20,995 bases of DNA from Enterovibrio sp042096095 (lineage in GTDB: Bacteria; Pseudomonadota; Gammaproteobacteria; Enterobacterales; Vibrionaceae), in NCBI GenBank assembly GCA_042096095.1, contig JBELME010000041.1, positions 1-20,995 on the forward strand. Direction: 5' to 3'. This document shows positions 1 to 6,139 of this stretch, piece after piece. The notes under the pieces are model-generated. The model saw only the letters and a list, made by a program, of their open reading frames with translations. It had not been told where the DNA came from and searched no databases. A program made the position numbers and the translations under genes. Every line of letters begins with the position of its first letter. Within the stretch, counting starts at the first letter, position 1.

Positions 1-526
1 CCGCCATTGCTGGTGCGAATGCTGACAGGTCGCCCATTGAAACCAAGGTCGCAGGGTGCGCAACGACGATACCAGAGTTCTGCAGCGCGATAAGCGCCAA
101 GAACATACCGATACCTGCTGAAATGCCCGTGCGCAAAGAGAGTGGTATAGAGTTTATGATTAACTCACGGACTTTAAACAGGCTCAGTGCAATAAAGCAA
201 AGACCAGAAAGGAACACAGCACCCAATGCCACCTGCCATGAATATCCCATTTGGAATACAACGGTGTAGGTGAAAAAGGCATTCAAGCCCATACCTGGTG
301 CTTGTGCTACAGGGTAGTTAGCAACCAAACCCATCACGAAACAACCGATCGCCGCAGCCAAACAGGTCGCAACAAAAACAGCGCCGCGATCCATACCCGT
401 TTCGGACAGGATTGCTGGGTTAACAAAGATGATGTAAGCCATTGTCAGGAAGGTGGTTAAACCTGCAACAACTTCGGTGCGTATATCAGTACCTTGCTCT
501 TTTAATTTAAAAAGACGCTCAAGCAT
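1..526 (-). CDS. NCS2-family purine permease (AzgA type), 5' part only
   Basis: This is the N-terminal 175 residues of an inner-membrane nucleobase:cation symporter; the rest lies beyond the left edge. The start ATG at 526-524 follows AGGA with 9 nt spacing. The protein begins MLERLFKLKEQGTDIRTE, then a hydrophobic helix (TTFLTMAYIIFVNPAIL), and carries APGMGLNAFFTYTVV at about residues 81-95. That motif is typical of the AzgA/AdeP/GhxP branch of NCS2, which takes up adenine, guanine or hypoxanthine rather than xanthine or uracil. Several further membrane helices are visible, and SLRTGISAGIGMFLALIALQ matches the conserved family core. The substrate cannot be decided from this fragment. A double PurR-like operator lies about 40 bp upstream, which fits purine-repressed uptake. 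Family assignment is firm and substrate is inferred. Confidence 0.9.
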   Translation of the reverse strand, partial: MLERLFKLKEQGTDIRTEVVAGLTTFLTMAYIIFVNPAILSETGMDRGAVFVATCLAAAIGCFVMGLVANYPVAQAPGMGLNAFFTYTVVFQMGYSWQVALGAVFLSGLCFIALSLFKVRELIINSIPLSLRTGISAGIGMFLALIALQNSGIVVAHPATLVSMGDLSAFAPAMA

Positions 527-566
527 GGCTTTCGTTCCTTGGAAAGTGAGTGGGTCTGCCAATATT

Positions 567-594
567 ACGCAAACGTTTGGCTAAACGTTTGCGT
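567..594 (-). promoter_or_regulatory. Double PurR-type operator upstream of the purine permease
   Basis: The sequence ACGCAAACGTTT, GGCT, AAACGTTTGCGT is a perfect 12-bp inverted repeat with a 4-nt centre. Each arm contains the PurR-box core GCAAACGTTT, and the CG centres of the two boxes are 12 bp apart, so two 16-bp sites overlap by 4 bp. It lies 41-68 bp upstream of the permease start, over the expected promoter. PurR is a LacI-family repressor that binds such boxes with hypoxanthine or guanine as corepressor. The site match is seen directly; PurR as the binder is inferred from the consensus. Confidence 0.75.
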
Positions 595-671
595 CTGAAT
601 TTGACGCGAATCTTACTCGCCAATTATCGAAATTTCCAGCGTGAATTAAGTCACACTGGCTTCAATTGTTG

Positions 672-782
672 ATGATTCAATCAAAGGCTCTTCGTATCGA
701 CGATATTTTGCCGCGTGTGCTCAATACTAGAGCCAAAATTCGATGGATAAATGCACAAGTAGAAAAACTGAGAGGTGCATAA
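672..782 (+). CDS. Candidate 36-aa small ORF, unknown
   Basis: The frame begins ATG at 672 and stops TAA at 780-782. The peptide starts MIQSKALRIDDILPRVLN and ends VEKLRGA; it looks like a charged amphipathic helix and its codons look ordinary for this genome. No Shine-Dalgarno sequence precedes the ATG, and the frame is open only back to a TGA at 642-644. It could be a chance ORF, a remnant of a lost gene or a small protein. I do not recognise it, and the call is weak. Confidence 0.2.
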   Translation: MIQSKALRIDDILPRVLNTRAKIRWINAQVEKLRGA

Positions 783-833
783 AGTAAAGAGAAGGATGCC
801 GATAGCTTTGACAAAAAGAGAGAAAATCAAGAC

Positions 834-859
834 AAAAAAACGCCACTATCAAAGTGGCG
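834..859 (-). terminator. Intrinsic terminator of the small minus-strand unit
   Basis: On the minus strand a perfect 7-bp stem (CGCCACT with its complement, at 841-847 and 853-859) with a 5-nt loop is followed by seven T residues (834-840). There is no T-tract on the plus strand side, so it acts leftward. The only feature upstream of it on that strand is the small ORF and hairpin region at 927-1167. Confidence 0.8.
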
Positions 860-936
860 CCAGATTAAAGTGTGGTTTCCAAATTAGAAACGAAATATCT
901 GTATAGCGGGGGATGTGTCAAATCATGCAAGTCACA

Positions 937-1032
937 TCACTTGCGGGAATATCCGAACGGCGTCGGATATTTAAAATTACCAGTAAACACAGAACCAGTG
1001 TTCCAGTAGCGACATGCAGAATTACCTTTCAT
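937..1032 (-). CDS. Small basic 31-aa ORF, unknown
   Basis: The ATG at 1032-1030 is preceded by GAGG with exactly 8 nt spacing, and TGA lies at 939-937. The peptide begins MKGNSACRYWNTGSVF and ends FGYSRK. It has five Lys/Arg and no Asp or Glu, many aromatic residues, one Cys and one Trp, and no membrane segment. This makes it unlike the hydrophobic toxins of type I systems. The frame is open upstream to an in-frame ATG at 1122, giving 61 aa, but that start has no ribosome binding site. The last codons overlap two hairpins. The product is unrecognised; it could be a small protein, a leader peptide or a by-product of a structured RNA. Confidence 0.35.
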   Translation of the reverse strand: MKGNSACRYWNTGSVFTGNFKYPTPFGYSRK

Positions 1033-1173
1033 ACGGATTACCTCAAAAAATTTTCGTGAAAATGCAGCTTTAGTAAAGCTCGGTTCCATGGAGACGAAAA
1101 TTTCGGGCTTATCCTTAAACATTGAAAGCGCATGGCCATGTTCAGGGGCGTCTTGCCCTTTCTGAACAGTAAG

Positions 1174-1202
1174 AGAATAAATCAACTGTAATTTAATCAC
1201 AA
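1174..1202 (-). promoter_or_regulatory. Putative sigma70 promoter of the small minus-strand unit
   Basis: On the minus strand TTGTGA (1202-1197) and TATTCT (1179-1174) are separated by exactly 17 bp; each matches 4 of 6 consensus bases. The predicted transcription start falls at about 1167, the first base of the 5' hairpin. The fit with the hairpin and the downstream terminator strengthens an otherwise ordinary match. Confidence 0.4.
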
Positions 1203-1394
1203 CAAAAACAAGACGCAGATCACATAAAATTGTAATTTGAAAAATCGCCCGTAACTTGACCACTGAAACAATATGCAACAAGTATTTACAAAACGTTATA
1301 CGGTGCATATTTTTATTGACTCATGTTGCATAAATGATAGGCAGTTGAAAATGTAGAACAACTAATAACAATATCGATAGGTCAGGATTGCATT

Positions 1395-3032
1395 ATGGTC
1401 AATGCTATTCGTAACATCAAAATACGTAGTCGACTCTTTACGCTTGTCGCAGTCACACTTCTCGCCATGCTCATCCCCATTTATTTATTTGCAACGAGCA
1501 ATTATCAAAACCTGATGTCGTTCAAACAGGGGGAAACGCAAGTTTTGGTTAACAGCGGCCACAGTTTGATTGCACACTATTATGATCGCTATCAAAAGGG
1601 TGAATTTAGCGAGTCTCAAGCCAAACAAGAAGCACTTAATGCCATTTCAGCGCTCCGATATGACAATGGCAATTATTTCTGGATCAATGATTCAACCCCA
1701 AAAATGGTACTTCATCCCATAAAACCTAACCTCAATGGGAAGGATTTAAGGAACTTCAAAGACAAAGCAGATAAAAAGCTATTTGTTGAAATGGCCAATG
1801 TTGCTCAACGTTCTGGTGAAGGTTTTGTGAATTACTATTGGAGTAAACCAAACGCCGATGTCCCTGTGGAAAAAGTCTCTTACGTTAAGCTGTTTGAACC
1901 ATGGGGCTGGATTCTAGGTACAGGAATCTACGTCGATGACGTCAAGGAAGCGTTTGCAAGTGAACTGACGCAGTTACTACTCGGCGTCGGAGGCATTCTG
2001 TCTATTGTCTTAGCAATCAGTATCGCAATTGGACATTCTATCGTTGAACCCAGCACAAAAACGGCAGAAGCACTTAAAAACATCTCCAGCGGCGATGGCG
2101 ATCTTACGCATAGACTATCCGATAATGGTAAAGACGAACTAAGCCAAATCGCGCGCTTCTTTAATCGGTTCATCGATCAAATACGTGCCATTGTTAGCGA
2201 CATTAACCCTGTTTCAGATACCATTTCTCATTCAGCAAATGAAATGACACGTTTATCCAAATCGTCTGAAACATTGGCTAACCAACAAAACGTAGAACTC
2301 GAAAGTATCGCCGCAGCCGTTAATGAACTTCTCGCAAGCAATCAAGAAATTGCAACCTCGTCTGCCAATGCAGCAGAAGAAGCAAACAATGCTGCAATGC
2401 AATGTCATACAGGCAAGGATGTCATTGGTGATATGAACCAACAAATGAATGCCATGGTTGACTCACTGCGTGCTGCAAGTGGAGAAGCACATTTACTTTC
2501 TGACGATTCTAAAAATGTTGGTCAAGTACTCGATGTCATTAGGAACATTGCCGAACAAACCAACTTACTCGCATTGAACGCTGCGATAGAAGCTGCGCGG
2601 GCTGGGGATCAAGGGCGTGGCTTTGCAGTTGTTGCCGATGAAGTAAGAACTCTCGCTATTCGCACGCAACAAAGTACCGATGAAATAGAAGAGATCATCA
2701 CTAACCTACAATCTCGTGCCCTTTCGTTAAACAGCGCGATCAGTAACACCCAGTCTTTATCTGAATCGACATCAACGCATAATCACGATGTGCTCAACGC
2801 ACTGAATGAGATTGATACGAAAGTCAGCGAAATTACGCAAATAAACAACACGATTGCAGCCTCATGCAGCCAGCAAACGGTCGCCACAGAAGAGATTAAC
2901 GTAAACCTTCACGGTCTCGTTGATAAAGGCAAACAAACCGTCGTTCAAAGCAAAGATTTGACGGAACAAAGCATGGCACTTTCAACCGTGAGTGTTCAAC
3001 TTAAAAGTGCAATGGCACAGTTTAAGGTTTAG
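1395..3032 (+). CDS. Methyl-accepting chemotaxis protein with single Cache domain
   Basis: A 545-aa inner-membrane chemoreceptor. Helix TM1 spans about residues 14-34. The periplasmic part contains an sCache_2-type sensor with NGNYFWINDSTPKMVLHP near residues 90-108 and WGWILGTGIYVDD near 170-182. TM2 lies near 194-216, then a HAMP segment, then the coiled-coil signalling domain. The hairpin tip reads NIAEQTNLLALNAAIEAARA near 380-400, followed by GRGFAVVADEVRTLA. The protein ends in AMAQFKV and lacks an NWETF-like tether for CheR/CheB. AGGA lies 7 nt before the ATG. Family members with this sensor often bind small carboxylates or related metabolites, but the ligand cannot be read here. The 1203-1394 upstream stretch shows no convincing promoter. 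It appears monocistronic, with a terminator at 3104. Confidence 0.93.
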   Translation: MVNAIRNIKIRSRLFTLVAVTLLAMLIPIYLFATSNYQNLMSFKQGETQVLVNSGHSLIAHYYDRYQKGEFSESQAKQEALNAISALRYDNGNYFWINDSTPKMVLHPIKPNLNGKDLRNFKDKADKKLFVEMANVAQRSGEGFVNYYWSKPNADVPVEKVSYVKLFEPWGWILGTGIYVDDVKEAFASELTQLLLGVGGILSIVLAISIAIGHSIVEPSTKTAEALKNISSGDGDLTHRLSDNGKDELSQIARFFNRFIDQIRAIVSDINPVSDTISHSANEMTRLSKSSETLANQQNVELESIAAAVNELLASNQEIATSSANAAEEANNAAMQCHTGKDVIGDMNQQMNAMVDSLRAASGEAHLLSDDSKNVGQVLDVIRNIAEQTNLLALNAAIEAARAGDQGRGFAVVADEVRTLAIRTQQSTDEIEEIITNLQSRALSLNSAISNTQSLSESTSTHNHDVLNALNEIDTKVSEITQINNTIAASCSQQTVATEEINVNLHGLVDKGKQTVVQSKDLTEQSMALSTVSVQLKSAMAQFKV

Positions 3033-3103
3033 CTTTCCGACAAGTTAATAGTGATATACTTTTAACAAAGCATACTTTAACGTTACAAATTCTGATATTT
3101 TAG

Positions 3104-3140
3104 CGGCATACAGCATAAGTTGTATGCCGTTTCTTTTTTT
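3104..3140 (+). terminator. Intrinsic terminator between the chemoreceptor and pepD
   Basis: A perfect 9-bp stem (CGGCATACA at 3104-3112 with TGTATGCCG at 3121-3129) with an 8-nt loop is followed by TTTCTTTTTTT. It ends only about 10 nt before the GGAG ribosome binding site of pepD, so it may lie inside the pepD leader. Confidence 0.8.
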
Positions 3141-3161
3141 GTTTTATTTTGGAGATAGCCT

Positions 3162-4622
3162 GTGTCTGAGATCAGTCAATTGTCCCCGCAGCCTGTATGG
3201 CAGTTTTTCGATAAGATTTGTTCTATTCCTCACCCATCTAAACATGAGGCACAACTGGCTCAATACATCATTGAATGGGCGACACAGGAAGGTCTTGCTG
3301 TTCGTCGTGATGAAGTCGGTAATGTTTTTATCAAGAAATCAGCCACCCCCGGCATGGAGAATCGCAAAGGCGTCGTACTTCAAGCGCACATTGACATGGT
3401 GCCGCAGAAAAATGAAAACACCGACCATGACTTCACTGTCGATCCTATTCGTCCCTATATCGATGGCGAGTGGGTGACCGCAGACGGTACGACACTGGGT
3501 TCGGACAACGGCATGGGCATGGCTGCATGTCTAGCTGTACTTGCATCAAAAGATATCGAGCACGGCCCACTTGAAGTGCTACTGACCATTGACGAAGAAG
3601 CCGGTATGACCGGTGCTTTCGGTTTACAAGAAGGCTGGTTGGAAGGTGACATCCTTTTGAACACCGATTCTGAGCAAGAAGGCGAAGTGTATATGGGTTG
3701 TGCTGGCGGCGTTGATGCAGCCATCTCCTTCGCACTCGAGCGAGAAGCGCTGCCTTCGGGTTACGTTGCCAAAACGCTACAAATCAAAGGCCTAAAAGGC
3801 GGTCACTCAGGTTGTGACATTCACACTGGCCGTGCCAACGCGAACAAACTATTAGGCCGTTTTTTGGCGGGCCATGCTGAAGAACTAGGCCTACGCGTTC
3901 TCTCTGTGCGCGGCGGTACACTGCGCAACGCAATCCCTCGCGAAGCATTTGCAGACGTTGCCATTCCAGAAGAAAGTGCTGAAAAGCTGGCATCACTGTT
4001 CAGCCACTATGAGCAACTGTTGAACCAAGAGTTAAGTGCCATCGAGACAAACTTATCTCTATCCATCATGGATGCAGACGTAGGTCAGCAAGCACTTACC
4101 TCTTCCGTTCAACGTCGCATCATTGCGGCCATTAACGCATGCCCAAATGGCGTGATTCGCATGAGCGATGACATTGAAGGTGTGGTTGAAACGTCACTTA
4201 ACCTTGGCGTTATCACGACTGAGCAATCCACCATGACGATGCTGTGTCTCATCCGTTCTTTGGCGGACAGCGGCCGTAGCTATGTTGAAAGTATGCTTCG
4301 TTCATTGGGAGAACTGGCAGGTGCAGACGTGGCATTCTCTGGGGCATACCCTGGTTGGAAGCCTGATCCAGACTCGGAAATCATGAAGGTATTCCGCAGT
4401 ACTTATGAAGGCATTTACGGCCGCATTCCTAACATCATGGTTATTCACGCAGGCCTAGAGTGTGGTCTGTTCAAAGAACCGTACCCGAACATGGACATGA
4501 TTTCATTCGGCCCAACCATCAGGTTCCCGCATTCGCCTGACGAGAAGGTAAACATTGAAACCGTCGGTCTGTTTTGGGAGCAAATGGTCGCGATACTTAA
4601 AGCCATTCCAGTGAAAGCATAA
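3162..4622 (+). CDS. pepD: Aminoacyl-histidine dipeptidase (carnosinase-like), M20 family
   Basis: A 486-aa cytosolic Zn-dependent dipeptidase that cleaves Xaa-His and other unblocked dipeptides, in peptide turnover. It starts at GTG, as I recall for the E. coli gene, with GGAG 8 nt before it and the usual opening MSEISQLSPQPVWQFFDKIC. Metal ligands are visible as H76 (QAHIDMV), D115 (GSDNGMG), E146 in TIDEEAG with E145 as general base, D169 (NTDSEQEG) and H457 (FPHSPDEK). These equal the residues known for Vibrio alginolyticus PepD shifted by four, which fits the slightly shorter protein. The M20 catalytic and lid domains are both complete. It is transcribed alone, with a terminator just before its ribosome binding site and another just after its stop. 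Confidence 0.97.
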   Translation: MSEISQLSPQPVWQFFDKICSIPHPSKHEAQLAQYIIEWATQEGLAVRRDEVGNVFIKKSATPGMENRKGVVLQAHIDMVPQKNENTDHDFTVDPIRPYIDGEWVTADGTTLGSDNGMGMAACLAVLASKDIEHGPLEVLLTIDEEAGMTGAFGLQEGWLEGDILLNTDSEQEGEVYMGCAGGVDAAISFALEREALPSGYVAKTLQIKGLKGGHSGCDIHTGRANANKLLGRFLAGHAEELGLRVLSVRGGTLRNAIPREAFADVAIPEESAEKLASLFSHYEQLLNQELSAIETNLSLSIMDADVGQQALTSSVQRRIIAAINACPNGVIRMSDDIEGVVETSLNLGVITTEQSTMTMLCLIRSLADSGRSYVESMLRSLGELAGADVAFSGAYPGWKPDPDSEIMKVFRSTYEGIYGRIPNIMVIHAGLECGLFKEPYPNMDMISFGPTIRFPHSPDEKVNIETVGLFWEQMVAILKAIPVKA

Positions 4623-4646
4623 ACAAATTCGACACACTAGAACAAA

Positions 4647-4669
4647 AAAGGGCACCTAGCGTGCCCTTT
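4647..4669. terminator. Bidirectional terminator between pepD and dinB
   Basis: GGGCAC at 4650-4655 pairs with GTGCCC at 4661-4666 around a 5-nt loop. It is flanked by an A-run on the left and TTTCTT on the right, so it can serve both pepD (plus) and dinB (minus). Confidence 0.85.
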
Positions 4670-4673
4670 CTTA

Positions 4674-5732
4674 TTACCAGTCAAAACTGAGCTGGGAGAC
4701 CTTACTGTCGTCGGTTGCAATTAATCCCACAGATAAACCAATCAGGCGCACCCCGCGCCCATTCTGACGGGATAGCGCTTCCAGTAGAAGCTCAGGAAAG
4801 GCTTCTTCATCATATTTCCACTGACGATGCTCCACCGTCGTTTGCTGAAAATCAGAAAACTTGAGCTTTACGCCCTGCCTCGCAATCAGCAAATCAGGAC
4901 AGACTCGCTTCAAACGGGTTTCAAGTTCTTCATAAAGCGACGTCATCACATCCATGCACTGCGATTCTGTTTGAATATCTTCGGGCAAGGTTCGTTCTAC
5001 GCCGACGGACTTCCTCACGCGATGGGTTTCTACCTCGCGTTCATCGATGCCGTGGCAGCGATTCCAAAGCGATTGGCCAAACTTACCAAAGCGAGACAGT
5101 AGCGTGTTCTTGTCGTAAGCCTGAACATCTTCGCCCTTATAAAGCCCCATATCATGAAGTTTTGCTAACGTGACCTTTCCCACACCAGGGATTTTTTCTA
5201 ACGGCAGCGTTTTAACAAACGCTGCAACCTCATCCGGCGTAATGACATACTTACCATCAGGTTTATTCAGATCAGAGGCGACTTTGGCGATGAATTTAAC
5301 GGGTGCAATACCTGCTGATGCCGTTAACCCCAGTTCTCGCTTGATGGTTTGACGGATATCTTCGGCAATGAGGGTGGCTGAGCCTTGGAAAAGTAAGCAG
5401 TCACTGACATCCAAATAGGCTTCATCAAGCGACAGCGGCTCTATCTTGTCAGTGTAGCGTTCAAAAATGGCACGTATTTGCTGGGATACACTTTTGTATT
5501 TCGCCATTTCGCCGCGTACAACGGTCAGTGTTGGGCACAATTTTAGCGCGTGTGCCGTTGCCATCGCCGAACGTACACCAAACTTACGGGCTTCGTAATT
5601 GCATGTCGAAATAACCCCACGTCGCTTTTCTGATCCCCCAATAGCCAGAGGAATGCCGCGAAGCGAAGGGTCGTCTCGCATTTCAACAGCAGCATAAAAA
5701 CAATCCATGTCGATATGAATAATCTTTTTCAT
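4674..5732 (-). CDS. dinB: DNA polymerase IV (Y-family translesion polymerase)
   Basis: A 352-aa error-prone polymerase that bypasses damaged template bases. It opens MKKIIHIDMDCFYAAVEMRD, giving metal ligand D8 and an aromatic pair F12-Y13 at the sugar steric gate. SLDEAYLD supplies D103 and E104. The helix-hairpin-helix PGVGKVTLAKLH is present, and the little finger domain follows. The C-terminal QLSFDW resembles a beta-clamp binding motif. Length matches E. coli DinB (351 aa). An in-frame GTG seven codons upstream (5753) falls inside the LexA box, so the ATG at 5732 is the better start even though its ribosome binding site is weak. It is predicted to be SOS-induced. Confidence 0.96.
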   Translation of the reverse strand: MKKIIHIDMDCFYAAVEMRDDPSLRGIPLAIGGSEKRRGVISTCNYEARKFGVRSAMATAHALKLCPTLTVVRGEMAKYKSVSQQIRAIFERYTDKIEPLSLDEAYLDVSDCLLFQGSATLIAEDIRQTIKRELGLTASAGIAPVKFIAKVASDLNKPDGKYVITPDEVAAFVKTLPLEKIPGVGKVTLAKLHDMGLYKGEDVQAYDKNTLLSRFGKFGQSLWNRCHGIDEREVETHRVRKSVGVERTLPEDIQTESQCMDVMTSLYEELETRLKRVCPDLLIARQGVKLKFSDFQQTTVEHRQWKYDEEAFPELLLEALSRQNGRGVRLIGLSVGLIATDDSKVSQLSFDW

Positions 5733-5750
5733 AGCAAGAATGGCCCAAAA

Positions 5751-5770
5751 CACTGTTTAGATAAACAGTG
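5751..5770 (-). promoter_or_regulatory. LexA (SOS) box of dinB
   Basis: CACTGTTTATCTAAACAGTG is a perfect 20-bp palindrome apart from its two central bases. It matches the gammaproteobacterial LexA consensus CTGT-N8-ACAG exactly. It lies 18 bp upstream of the dinB ATG and immediately downstream of the putative -10, so bound LexA would block transcription. Confidence 0.92.
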
Positions 5771-5773
5771 GTA

Positions 5774-5802
5774 ATTATCTACTCGAATGCGCAGTGATGC
5801 AA
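5774..5802 (-). promoter_or_regulatory. Putative dinB promoter
   Basis: On the minus strand GATAAT (5779-5774) matches the -10 consensus in 5 of 6 positions and lies 17 bp after TTGCAT (5802-5797), a poor -35. The predicted start falls within the LexA box at 5751-5770. Confidence 0.5.
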
Positions 5803-5865
5803 GTTTGTCACCCAAAGAACCATCCCCCATGATTCAGTGCGCGCAATACCTCAGATTTCGGGTAC

Positions 5866-5892
5866 AAAAAAGGCCGCACTCGGCGACCTTTT
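5866..5892 (-). terminator. Intrinsic terminator after nqrM
   Basis: On the minus strand AAAAGGTCGC pairs with GCGGCCTTTT (one G-U pair) around a 5-nt loop and runs into a T-tract. It lies 16 bp after the nqrM stop and closes the apbE-nqrM unit. Confidence 0.8.
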
Positions 5893-5907
5893 CATCACAT
5901 GGCGTGA

Positions 5908-6129
5908 TTACAGAATCTGGTTCTTTTTCCACTCTTCTGCTTTCGCTGCGCGCGCTTCTCGCTTTTTACGTGCGTCGCATGGTTCCGGGCAATCACATTC
6001 TTTTTCAATGCCAATAGAGCCAAGACCACCGCAGCTGCCGCTGATCGTTTTTCGTTGAACAATGTAACCGATAGACATGCCCGCAATCACAAGCATGAAG
6101 ACCGAAAACGTTATCAGATATACAGACAT
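5908..6129 (-). CDS. nqrM: Na+-NQR maturation factor NqrM
   Basis: A 73-aa membrane-anchored protein of the DUF539/NqrM family, needed to mature Na+-NQR, probably by supplying iron for the metal centre bound by NqrD/NqrE. One N-terminal membrane helix (residues about 3-24) is followed by the cysteine cluster C33, C45, C47 and C51 (SCGGLGSIGIEKECDCPEPC). A basic, alanine-rich C-terminal helix follows. The start lies 10 nt after the apbE stop, with AAGG about 10 nt before the ATG. It is the last gene of the apbE-nqrM pair, as in other NQR-bearing vibrios. Length and Cys spacing are as expected for the family. Confidence 0.93.
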   Translation of the reverse strand: MSVYLITFSVFMLVIAGMSIGYIVQRKTISGSCGGLGSIGIEKECDCPEPCDARKKREARAAKAEEWKKNQIL

Positions 6130-6139
6130 TTCATTACCC

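Larger units (their letters stand above)
834..1167 (-). ncRNA. Candidate structured small transcript (sRNA or dual-function RNA)
   Basis: On the minus strand a promoter-like sequence (1174-1202) predicts a start near 1167. The RNA would open exactly with a hairpin (1162-1167 pairs 1140-1145 and 1155-1158 pairs 1146-1149). It then contains a 31-codon ORF with a good ribosome binding site, a perfect 9-bp hairpin (948-956 with 963-971), a 6-bp hairpin (927-932 with 939-944) and the intrinsic terminator. The predicted length is about 330 nt. I do not recognise it as any named Vibrio sRNA. The parts are seen in the sequence; that they form one transcript is inference. Confidence 0.4.

Noticed and set aside
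251..460. 69-aa plus-strand ORF
   Set aside because: It lies wholly antisense to the well-supported NCS2 permease and has no family resemblance.
527..700. Purine riboswitch before the permease
   Set aside because: I looked for paired stems with the conserved aptamer core and found none; control is better explained by the PurR-type boxes.
937..1308. 123-aa minus-strand ORF covering the small ORF region
   Set aside because: Its first half is AT-rich random-looking sequence that overlaps the putative promoter and 5' hairpin, with no ribosome binding site. Only the last 31 codons have initiation signals.
3124..3477. 117-aa plus-strand ORF overlapping the start of pepD
   Set aside because: It begins inside the terminator and runs out of frame through the conserved PepD N-terminus.
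5733..5753. Longer dinB start at GTG 5753
   Set aside because: The codon lies in the LexA box, downstream sequence MKKIIHIDMD matches the family start, and the extra residues MFWAILA have no counterpart in E. coli DinB.
5787..6058. Two plus-strand ORFs (76 and 73 aa) between dinB and apbE
   Set aside because: They cross the nqrM terminator and are antisense to nqrM, whose Cys cluster identifies the real gene.
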